Shown: piece by piece, positions 1 through 6,707 of the stretch
Layout: every line of letters begins with the position of its first letter
Position numbering within the stretch: the stretch's first letter is position 1
Source: Alphaproteobacteria bacterium
GTDB lineage: Bacteria > Pseudomonadota > Alphaproteobacteria > TMED109
Direction: 5' to 3'
NCBI GenBank assembly: GCA_022819905.1
Contig: JAJEGJ010000035.1
Span: forward strand, 1 to 64,000
Length of the DNA: 64,000 nucleotides
The notes under the pieces: model-generated
Database searches by the model: none
What the model was told of the DNA's origin: nothing
Seen by the model: the letters and a program-made list of their open reading frames with translations, nothing else
Made by a program: the position numbers and the translations under genes

Positions 1-304
1 GCACGGCCCTGGGCCGAAACCCCACCGCCATGCACGGCATCAACACGACCGGCTTGTGGATAACCTGCGGAGCTTCTGTGCAGAACCGCCGTCAGCACCG
101 AATCACAGGCGAATCACCGCTTGACGCGAGACATGGATGCTGTCTTGAGACTGGCGTGATACAGCACCTCCAGCAACCGAGCGAACTGATACCTTGTTGG
201 TAGCTCCACAGTTCCACCACGACAGTGCCTCAACACTCTTTGCCAACACCACTTCGAGCTAAACGCAATCAACCCCCTGTCTGCATCTCGTTCCCCGTTA
301 TGCA
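1..304. other. Gene-poor stretch downstream of the peptide-modification operon
   Basis: No convincing gene or RNA is seen. On the minus strand a possible 63-codon frame (114-305) begins at a GTG that shares one base with the stop codon of the phosphotransferase-like gene (TAGTG). That arrangement allows coupled translation, but the predicted peptide has no recognisable motif and its composition is unremarkable. No terminator hairpin with a T-run is visible after the operon, so the transcript may run past the window edge. Confidence 0.4.
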
Positions 305-2611
305 CTAGCGCCCCCCCCGATCAACGAGGCGTTCTACATCACCGGTATCGCCGTCTACTCGGATTTCCTCTCCGTCTCCAATGGCGTCGCATACTCCAAG
401 GAGCCCAACGACTGCCGGTAATCCGTACTCACGCGCCACAATTGCCGCGTGCGAGAGCCGGCTACCGTTCTCGACAACTACCGCTGCGACCCGACCGAAA
501 AGGATCGTCCAAGCAGGATTGGTATTCGGAGCCACAAGCACATCGCCGTGCCTCACCTTCGCGAAGTCAGCGATGCCACGTACCACGCTGGCTGGGCCCG
601 TCGCGCTTCCTGGACTCGCACCCAGCCCTGTGAACAATTGCTGGCTCGGACTACACACCTCGCCCAGGAATCCAGCCGGCAACCAACTGCGTTGCCGCTT
701 CCACCGAAGAGCATCCCGACGCGCCTCCACGTTAGGGAACTCCATCCCTTGTACTAGCCCTTTTTGCAGCTCCTCCAAAGTCAGCAGGTCTGCTGTCTCG
801 TTCGGCGGAAGCAATCTCTGCGCCTGCAGGCGTCGTGTACATTCGCTGATGGCATCTCGCAAGACTGGTAAAGGGAGGTTCGCCAGCGATTTTGAGTCCT
901 CCCGAACAACTCTCAGTTCGCGGAGCCGATCAATACACCTATCTACTGCCTCCCATCGATCATCCTTGACCTTCTCTAGAAGTCTCTGCCGCTGCGTTCT
1001 AGCACGTTCCACCCCAACTGCCGTGAGATTACCATCGCGGTTCCCTCCCTCATTAGACTTCGCGCCCGTCTCCACGTAAGCGATCAACTCATCCTTCGCA
1101 CTGTGCGCGACCGTCCCATTAATTTCCATATGGCCGAAGCGGTCGATGAACCGATCAAACTCGCCCATCCACTCCGAGCGGTGTGTCGCAGACGCAGACA
1201 TATGCACCAGCTCTTCCAATGCGATGTTCATCCGTACAGTCTCGTGCTCGACACCTGCACAGAGATCGTCAAGGATCTCCTCTGATACCTCGTCCAAACC
1301 CACAAGGCGAGCTAACTCCTGGGCGCACGATTTCTCGCCATCGATCCACTCGAACATCCCGAGAAGCCGTGTCGACGTCATGTAGCCATGTAACCTGCCT
1401 GTCTCCTCTACAATCTCTAGCAAGGTGGCGGTGTCGACCTCCTGCAACACGCCGGTCCGTTCCTTTAGCGACCCCACTTCCGACCGCCAAATTGGAAGTG
1501 CTGCTTCCACCGTCGATCGTTTTTCATGCCTAGAGGGAGGTCGCAGTTCCGTTCCCGGGTCCACAGCAACGGGGACTTCGTGGAATCGAACCACCGCCGC
1601 ATCGACCGATGGCGCCCCTTCCCCCTCGTCCAACATCGACAAACTGGCTTGCCAGATCTCCCGAGTGAAGAGCCCATAGTCCAGCGGCGTCACCGTTGCT
1701 GGGCAGTACTCATCCCACAAGTGAAAGTACCGACGCTGCAACTCCGTCCACCCTCCTGCAGGGCGGCCGGGCAGGACCCATGGCGGGGGACCGTCACGGG
1801 ACGCGTCGCCGCTTGGCTGGGTCGTGATCGGGCGCGCCTGCAGTATGTGGACCTTTCCCCCCTTGGTTACTGCCCATTCCACGTCCTGAGGTAGGCTGAA
1901 ATGTTGCTCGATCCGCTGAACCATTCCGGCGAGCTCCCGCCAAACGGAGTGCGACGGCGAAGACTCGCCCAGATGATCGATTCGAAGCTCCCTGCCGTCC
2001 AAATCCAACCAGCATCGGCCTGCAATTCGCTCGCCTCCAACAAGTTCCTCACCCAGCCCATCGATCCACTCTGCGAACAGGATATCCGACGACTCGGTTG
2101 CCGGATCACTCGAGAACACGACGCCTGCAAACTCGGCGTCTACCATCCTCTGCACGACTACCGCCATTTGGTTAGGGCACACGCCTCGCGCAGACGGCGT
2201 AGTCTTCCTCGCCGTATAGGCCGACGCATGGCCCGTGTAAGCCGACTTCCAACACTCCCGAACTGCCCCCATCAAGTCTTCGGCCGAATCAACGTTCAAC
2301 ACGCTGTGAAACTGCCCTGCGAAAGATGCGTCAGCCGAATCTTCCAACAGGGCCGACGAACGCACTGCCGCCTTGGAACTGCCGATGTACTTCTCCCATG
2401 CTGAACGAAGCTCGAGTGCAAGTTGCGCGCTTATTGCATGAGGATCACTGTCCAGCTTCCCTATCTCTTCCTGCGCTTCCGCCGCGACAACAAACCCGCC
2501 GGGGACCGGCAGTCCCAACGACAGCATTTCCGCTAAAGCATTGCTTTTACCGCCGAAACGAGAGACGCCGACTGCTTGGGCGAGTGGGACTACTAGCGAC
2601 ACTGTTCCCAA
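305..2611 (-). CDS. Rifampicin-phosphotransferase-like / PEP-synthase-like phosphotransferase, probable RiPP modification enzyme
   Basis: 768 residues. The N-terminal ATP-grasp domain (about 1-265) is of PPDK_N type: GGKSNAL at 20-26, RSSALLED at 84-91, GVVFSSDP near 163-170, and VEWAV...LQARPITT near 244-264. A central domain follows (about 275-665, containing VTPLDYG). The C-terminal swivelling phosphohistidine domain (about 680-765) has SRLSHAAIVAREYGLPAVV, with His721 as the predicted phospho-carrier. There is no PEP/pyruvate-binding TIM barrel. This order (ATP-grasp, substrate domain, His domain at the end) is that of rifampicin phosphotransferase, which moves the beta-phosphate of ATP to a hydroxyl group, rather than of true PEP synthase. 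The gene is last in a four-gene operon and overlaps the preceding gene. The TTG start at 2611 is uncertain; GTG at 2602 is an alternative. Inferred role: phosphorylating the precursor peptide, perhaps at a hydroxyl installed by the HExxH enzyme. A small-molecule substrate cannot be excluded. Confidence 0.75.
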   Translation of the reverse strand: MGTVSLVVPLAQAVGVSRFGGKSNALAEMLSLGLPVPGGFVVAAEAQEEIGKLDSDPHAISAQLALELRSAWEKYIGSSKAAVRSSALLEDSADASFAGQFHSVLNVDSAEDLMGAVRECWKSAYTGHASAYTARKTTPSARGVCPNQMAVVVQRMVDAEFAGVVFSSDPATESSDILFAEWIDGLGEELVGGERIAGRCWLDLDGRELRIDHLGESSPSHSVWRELAGMVQRIEQHFSLPQDVEWAVTKGGKVHILQARPITTQPSGDASRDGPPPWVLPGRPAGGWTELQRRYFHLWDEYCPATVTPLDYGLFTREIWQASLSMLDEGEGAPSVDAAVVRFHEVPVAVDPGTELRPPSRHEKRSTVEAALPIWRSEVGSLKERTGVLQEVDTATLLEIVEETGRLHGYMTSTRLLGMFEWIDGEKSCAQELARLVGLDEVSEEILDDLCAGVEHETVRMNIALEELVHMSASATHRSEWMGEFDRFIDRFGHMEINGTVAHSAKDELIAYVETGAKSNEGGNRDGNLTAVGVERARTQRQRLLEKVKDDRWEAVDRCIDRLRELRVVREDSKSLANLPLPVLRDAISECTRRLQAQRLLPPNETADLLTLEELQKGLVQGMEFPNVEARRDALRWKRQRSWLPAGFLGEVCSPSQQLFTGLGASPGSATGPASVVRGIADFAKVRHGDVLVAPNTNPAWTILFGRVAAVVVENGSRLSHAAIVAREYGLPAVVGLLGVCDAIGDGEEIRVDGDTGDVERLVDRGGR

Positions 2612-3168
2612 CGCTCAAGCCACCGATCCAAAAGAGCGGCCAAATTGGGGTCCTTCCTCGTGAAGACTCGGTCCACAGGAACCGCCCACCGTACTGAAAG
2701 GAATGTCCCATTTGACCGGAATGGTCGCGCATTCCTGTCAGCCGCTTGCCCGAGGGGTCGGAGGTCCGACTTTGGGTGCAGTGCTGCCATCATGAGGCCT
2801 CGCTGCAACAACCATCCGCGTTTCTCGTGGACAGCGTGATCAATTGAGGGGAACTCCCCGCCTAGCAGCGCAGTCAGTGTGTCGGGCCTACTCAACTCAA
2901 CCCCCTTGAACGGGGCGCACCTTTGAAAAATCTCGGCTAGCGCTTCTATCGCCAGCGCCAAACCGCCCTCCTCGAACCAAGATCGCGCGTCCGCCACAAG
3001 GAACCGGCGCCTCCTCACCGATTCTACGGCGTGTCCGCACCAAGGCTGCCCGCCGGCTCCTTGCTCCAATTCTCGGATCAGCGCCGCAAATCGCCTCCTA
3101 GCATCCTCGCGCAACCCAGCGGCGGGCCACGGTTCCAAGACACGCCCGCGCACTAGCTCCCTACCCAC
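2593..3168 (-). CDS. DUF6875-like protein of the peptide-modification operon
   Basis: 191 residues from a GTG start four bases after the stop of the HExxH gene; its 3' end overlaps the next gene. The C-terminal third (about 118-180) has GLMMAALHP, ARPFRSN, SVRWAVPVD and a DPNLAALLDRW tail. From memory this resembles the DUF6875 pattern (GLMIGxFHP ... FRPLRSPxPxLAIRxMVxxD), a family found near natural-product genes; the match was made by eye and is tentative. The N-terminal half has PWCGHAVESVRRRRF and a helical stretch. No signal peptide or membrane segment is seen. Its place between two putative modifying enzymes suggests a third tailoring or substrate-recognition component. The biochemical role is unknown. 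Confidence 0.6.
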   Translation of the reverse strand: MGRELVRGRVLEPWPAAGLREDARRRFAALIRELEQGAGGQPWCGHAVESVRRRRFLVADARSWFEEGGLALAIEALAEIFQRCAPFKGVELSRPDTLTALLGGEFPSIDHAVHEKRGWLLQRGLMMAALHPKSDLRPLGQAADRNARPFRSNGTFLSVRWAVPVDRVFTRKDPNLAALLDRWLERWEQCR

Positions 3169-3172
3169 ACCA

Positions 3173-4822
3173 CTACTGCTGGTAGCCCGCCAGCGCTAAC
3201 TGCAGCTGCTCGCTATGTCGGCCGTAGTGATTGACCGTCTCCTCCAGATGATCCAACAACGTCTTCGTTCGCCGAGTCCGATACGTCTTCAGGAAGGCCT
3301 CCTGCGGCGCTGCACGCAGCGTTGACGACATGAATCGACGAAGCCCGCAGAGCACCGCCACGCTCTCCGCAATGCTGGCCCCGCTCTTGGCTTCGCTCAT
3401 CCAACGATCCCCATCGTAGTGTGGAAACGCCGGTCCCTTGGCTTCTCCTAGCACGCTTAATGACCTATAAGCAGCAACGACTTCGCTATGAACAAGGTGG
3501 TCGACAATCTGCGCCACATCGGTTTCCGTCCTGTCAGCAGCAGCCTCTTGTATCGCCACCGAGGCGTACCCTGACTGATCCAGCGTGTTCAACTGACCCT
3601 CTATCTCCTGCGTTTCACGGTCGTAGCAGTCAAGCAACAAACGCCTGAAAACCGTGACGTCGTCCTCGTGTCCGAACGTCGTCAACACGTCAGTCAGCCA
3701 GGTCACGAGCTGCCTCCCATCTGGACCAAGATCAGCTGAATCTGACCTAAGCTTCGCGCCCAGATAAGTCGCCCGATCTAGCGATCTGGTTCGCTCCTTA
3801 TGAAACGAGGGCGGGGGGGCGCCGAACCGGTGACACTCAACATTTGTTGCAACGGCCATTTCGAAGAACAACGCCAAATGAACGTATACATGGAATGCGA
3901 ACAGTGCCCGGTCCGTGGACCAGTTCGCCGAATTCCACGAGAAATGCCGATTCCAAGGTGCGCGAATCAAGCGTGCATTTTCACTGTCGAACCCTTCTCT
4001 AAACACGGATCTCGTCAGAACAAGATCCGACAACTTCTTGTGTGCGGCCTCGTGGAGCAGAGCTTCAGCCGCATGCCATGCCGTCCTTAGCGGGCTCGGC
4101 GACAGGAATACAGTGGAGGGTATTGCGTGCGTACTTACGTTTTGACAGACATCCGAGCGCGTCGGCTTGCTCCACTGCGATCGGTCACTTGTGTCCAGAA
4201 TAGCTACCAGACGAACGTGCTCGATCAACGACGACCATAGTTCGGGCGCTAACTGTGCCAGAATCTCCTCGCCTTGCTTCAATCGCTCTCGAAGCTCCGA
4301 CGATGGCTCCCTAAGTACAACTCTTCCTGAGGAGACGCCATCCGCAATCTCTCGATCAAAGAGCGCTTGAAAGTAGCTGTCCATCGCCCCGGGTGCCCCG
4401 TTGGGGTCCCAAACGTCGAAGTCTGTGCGACCGTGTTCCCCAGAGCGAATAGGCGTAGACGAGATGAGTGTCGCCGTACCCGTGCCAGCCAGTTGGTTCT
4501 GAGCCAGCGCCAAGAAAACCGCACGGTCTCCATCACTAACTTGTGATCGCCCTTCCTTGATGCCGAACAGCGCATTGTTGATGGCCCGCCGGACCACTGG
4601 CCCTGATAGACCACTCGACCTGATGCCTGATTCGCCACTCATGGCGTCTAGCGCTCTTGCCGCACTCACCTCGTACTTGGCTACTACATCTATCCCACGG
4701 GAATAATAGAGTTCTGCACGGCGTCGGATGTTTGAGCTATCCCCGAACACGGGATGGGACGCAAGCTCACTCTCAACTGTCCTTTGCACACCCGGTACCA
4801 TCTCAACCAACCCAGGACGCAA
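3173..4822 (-). CDS. HExxH-motif protein, putative Fe(II)/2-oxoglutarate-dependent peptide beta-hydroxylase
   Basis: 549 residues. LLHEAAHKKL places the metal-binding HExxH at His257-Glu258-His261. About 50 residues later come RAPWNRHF and AFHVYVHLALFFE, where His311 (or His315) is a candidate third ligand. This pattern (HExxH-K-L, then PW, then an HxYVxLAxFFE helix) is that of the family first named HEXXH motif domain and now annotated as aKG-HExxH-type peptide beta-hydroxylases, which act in RiPP pathways. Despite the motif it is not expected to be a protease. The N-terminal 200 residues and the C-terminal helical region (about 350-549) are unassigned. It lies 79 bp downstream of the precursor gene and 4 bp before the next gene. 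The start is uncertain: TTG at 4822, or ATG at 4801 (residue 8). Confidence 0.75.
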   Translation of the reverse strand: MRPGLVEMVPGVQRTVESELASHPVFGDSSNIRRRAELYYSRGIDVVAKYEVSAARALDAMSGESGIRSSGLSGPVVRRAINNALFGIKEGRSQVSDGDRAVFLALAQNQLAGTGTATLISSTPIRSGEHGRTDFDVWDPNGAPGAMDSYFQALFDREIADGVSSGRVVLREPSSELRERLKQGEEILAQLAPELWSSLIEHVRLVAILDTSDRSQWSKPTRSDVCQNVSTHAIPSTVFLSPSPLRTAWHAAEALLHEAAHKKLSDLVLTRSVFREGFDSENARLIRAPWNRHFSWNSANWSTDRALFAFHVYVHLALFFEMAVATNVECHRFGAPPPSFHKERTRSLDRATYLGAKLRSDSADLGPDGRQLVTWLTDVLTTFGHEDDVTVFRRLLLDCYDRETQEIEGQLNTLDQSGYASVAIQEAAADRTETDVAQIVDHLVHSEVVAAYRSLSVLGEAKGPAFPHYDGDRWMSEAKSGASIAESVAVLCGLRRFMSSTLRAAPQEAFLKTYRTRRTKTLLDHLEETVNHYGRHSEQLQLALAGYQQ

Positions 4823-4878
4823 TGACAGCGGCGACCTCGCTACAAGGCAGGATGCTCACCGGCGTCTACATTTTTTCC

Positions 4879-4903
4879 CGGGCAAGTCAGCCCGCTTAGG
4901 GCT
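4879..4903 (-). promoter_or_regulatory. Two mutually exclusive hairpins just after the precursor gene
   Basis: In the mRNA sense, AGCCC at the precursor stop can pair with GGGCT (4899-4903 with 4889-4893, 5 bp). The alternative is CGGGC pairing with GCCCG (4890-4894 with 4879-4883, 5 bp, 6-nt loop). The two stems share 4890-4893, so only one can form. An A-run, not a U-run, follows, so this is not a classic terminator for the operon. It may be a processing or stability element that raises precursor levels over enzyme levels. The stems are short and chance formation is possible. Confidence 0.3.
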
Positions 4904-5144
4904 AACCGCGCGGACCTCCTCTCGGCGGCTTCTCAGTTGCAGGCGCCATGTGATGATGTAACCCAAGGCGCGCATTTCCGACCAGCTTCAATGGGTCCAC
5001 GTCGGGCGCGTCCTCTACACCGTCATCACCATCCGGATCCGTTTCGCTTGTTGCCGGTGCCATGTGGTGGTGCAACGCCAACCGCGCGTTGCCGACTAGC
5101 TTCAGGGGGTCGATGTCTTCATCGAGCGTAACGTGCTTCGTCAT
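4902..5144 (-). CDS. RiPP precursor peptide with two 21-residue histidine-rich core repeats
   Basis: 80 residues. A short leader MTKHVTLDEDI is followed by core 1 (residues 12-32), an acidic spacer (33-49), core 2 (50-70) and a basic tail EKPPRGGPRG. Each core reads DPLKLVGNARL, then Ala (core 1) or Gly (core 2), then LHHHMAPAT. The ATG at 5144 is chosen over an in-frame upstream TTG at 5201 because GGAG lies 8 nt before the ATG and the TTG is part of a TTGACA promoter box. There is no signal peptide, no cysteine and no serine or threonine cluster of the lanthipeptide kind. It is the first gene of the operon, ahead of the HExxH enzyme, the DUF6875-like protein and the phosphotransferase. It is too short and repetitive for an enzyme, and it keeps its amino acid sequence while codons diverge, which supports a real peptide substrate. 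Family not recognised. Confidence 0.8.
   Translation of the reverse strand: MTKHVTLDEDIDPLKLVGNARLALHHHMAPATSETDPDGDDGVEDAPDVDPLKLVGNARLGLHHHMAPATEKPPRGGPRG
4935..5111 (-). repeat. Duplicated core-peptide coding repeat (2 x 63 bp)
   Basis: The repeats occupy 5049-5111 (core 1) and 4935-4997 (core 2). Codon by codon, 13 of 21 positions use different synonymous codons, one differs in amino acid (GCG Ala against GGG Gly), and seven are identical. The DNA has diverged far more than the peptide, so this is an old duplication under strong selection on the product rather than a recent tandem copy. Confidence 0.9.
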
Positions 5145-5152
5145 CTGACGAA

Positions 5153-5156
5153 CTCC
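5153..5156 (-). promoter_or_regulatory. Ribosome binding site of the precursor gene
   Basis: GGAG with an 8-nt spacer (TTCGTCAG) to the ATG at 5144. It decides the start codon in favour of the 80-residue form. Confidence 0.75.
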
Positions 5157-5173
5157 AAAGTTAGGATCCTTGT

Positions 5174-5201
5174 AGTATGACGTTTCAATTTGCTTTGTCA
5201 A
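5174..5201 (-). promoter_or_regulatory. Sigma70-type promoter of the RiPP-like operon
   Basis: On the minus strand a perfect -35 box TTGACA (5196-5201) is followed after 16 bp by CATACT (5174-5179, four of six matches to TATAAT). Transcription would start near 5167, giving a leader of roughly two dozen bases that contains the GGAG site. The region between the two boxes is AT-rich compared with the rest of the window. Confidence 0.6.
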
Positions 5202-5615
5202 TCATCCTTGTCCCCATCCGCGCCATTTCGTGTACTGGACAATCCTCCTTCAGGGCGGGTCGTAGCGGTCGGCGCCTAGTGTTTCGATTTTGAAGTACGA
5301 GAAGCTTTAAGATGATGTTCTTGTGGGATTAGCCACATGATCGTTTAATCCTCTCGTTCGGGACACAGTCTAGCCTCTTTATTGGGCCCGGCCCTGCATG
5401 GCATTCATTCGTATCGGAGGCACAGGACGCGACTCTGCGCCATCAGGGCGTACAAGTGTGCTAATGACTTACCGATGTCCTGGTATGCGATGAACGCTCA
5501 CTCCCTAGGTGTTGGAACGCGCGAAAGAACAGCAGGGAGTGTGGACTTTTTGTCCAGAGATTCAATGTGTTACGTAGGTTCTCCCAGTCGCTTGGAAAAT
5601 TAGAGTGGTTCACGG
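5202..5615. other. Intergenic region upstream of the RiPP-like operon
   Basis: About 414 bp between the operon promoter and the 3' end of the DUF1989 gene. It is less GC-rich than the genes to its right. No convincing coding region, tRNA, transposase remnant or flanking direct repeat was found. A plus-strand frame at 5382-5603 has no supporting motif or ribosome binding site. Confidence 0.5.
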
Positions 5616-6479
5616 TCATCCGTCGCCGTGGCCGCCGTTGTACCCGCTGGGCCGAGCCGGACGCCAGCCTGCCAGGTGATCGTCCTGCGGCCGGAAGATC
5701 TCTACGCCCAGCGGATGGCAGATGGCGCGGCCACTCGAATGACCGACGCCGCAATCGCCACCGGGGCAGGTGGATAGCGCGGCCACCAGGTCGATCTCCG
5801 CAAACAGCTCGATGTAATCGCCGGCCCGGGCGGGGCTTGCCTTCATGAAGTACTGGTTGGTGTCGCGCCGGAAGCCGGTACACATGAACAGGTTCACCAC
5901 GTCGTGCACGAGCATCTCTGCCTCGCCCAGCGAGAGGCCCCGCGCAGCGGCCAGCGCTCGAGTCAGGTTCGAATGACAGCAGTAGTGGTAGTCCGCGCGC
6001 GTCAGGAGATGGTTGGTGTAGGGATCGCAGCGCGTCCCGATGACGTCGTGGACGCCTGCTCCGAACTCGTCAATCCCATACCAATCGAGGGTGTCGCGGG
6101 TAATCGTTGCCATCGGGCGCAGCCACGGCAGGTTGCTCCACAGGCGATCGCCGGTGCTGACGTGCGTGGCGTGGAGCGCTCGCGTCTTCCCGCTGTAGAA
6201 GCGTTCCGACAGGTCATCCGCGTTCCACAGGTTCAAGTCGCCCACCTGCGGGCCATCCACGGTGGTGATGCGGAAAAGGTGACCGGCCGGCACGCGGAAC
6301 GAGCGCGCATCTCGAGGCGGCACGGTCAGCGCGTGCACCAAGGCCATACCGCTGCGAACGGTTTCGTAGAACGTCCGGTCGTAGGGCGGCAGACGGTCCA
6401 GCGAATAGACCGTCACGGGCCTTACGGCACGCCGCGCAGCTGCATCCGCCGGCTCGGGATGTTGCGCGGATTGCATCAT
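5616..6479 (-). CDS. DUF1989 (urea carboxylase-associated) family protein
   Basis: 287 residues. Family features seen include VPAGHLFRITTVDGPQVGDLNLWNADD (split around residues 64-90), SGKTRALHATHVSTGDRLWSN, and a Cys/His-rich stretch with CCHSNL and NLFMCTGF towards the C-terminal half. DUF1989 proteins are often encoded beside urea carboxylase, aminomethyltransferase-like or transporter genes; their reaction is not settled. It follows a five-gene peptide-type ABC importer on the same strand after a gap of 228 bp, so it may act on the imported compound. The start ATG at 6479 is immediately followed by a second Met. Confidence 0.75.
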   Translation of the reverse strand: MMQSAQHPEPADAAARRAVRPVTVYSLDRLPPYDRTFYETVRSGMALVHALTVPPRDARSFRVPAGHLFRITTVDGPQVGDLNLWNADDLSERFYSGKTRALHATHVSTGDRLWSNLPWLRPMATITRDTLDWYGIDEFGAGVHDVIGTRCDPYTNHLLTRADYHYCCHSNLTRALAAARGLSLGEAEMLVHDVVNLFMCTGFRRDTNQYFMKASPARAGDYIELFAEIDLVAALSTCPGGDCGVGHSSGRAICHPLGVEIFRPQDDHLAGWRPARPSGYNGGHGDG

Positions 6480-6707
6480 GGCTTGTTCCTTCCAGCGGGG
6501 TGTTCACGGGTGTAGCCCGACCCTGAGAACCAACGATTCGCTTTGTCACTGTCGGTCCGCGACCGTACCTTCCACCTGCACGCCCGAAGCCGTCGAAGGT
6601 GTGCCGGCAGCCCGGACAGCCGGCGTCGGGGCAGAGGGTGCCTTGCCGGTCTCCAAGTATGTGCGATCACGCTGTCCGGTACCGATGCCAGACCAGCATG
6701 CCCCGCT

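Noticed and set aside
305-2611. Calling the first gene ppsA (PEP synthase)
   Set aside because: The C-terminal PEP/pyruvate-binding TIM barrel is absent and the phosphohistidine domain is at the very end, as in rifampicin phosphotransferase.
3173-4822. Reading the HExxH protein as a zinc protease that would process the precursor
   Set aside because: The PW and HVYVxLAxFFE elements after the motif match the peptide hydroxylase family, and no protease-type glutamate helix or Met-turn was seen.
5382-5603. Plus-strand 73-codon frame upstream of the RiPP-like operon
   Set aside because: No Shine-Dalgarno site, no motif, no repeat; probably chance.
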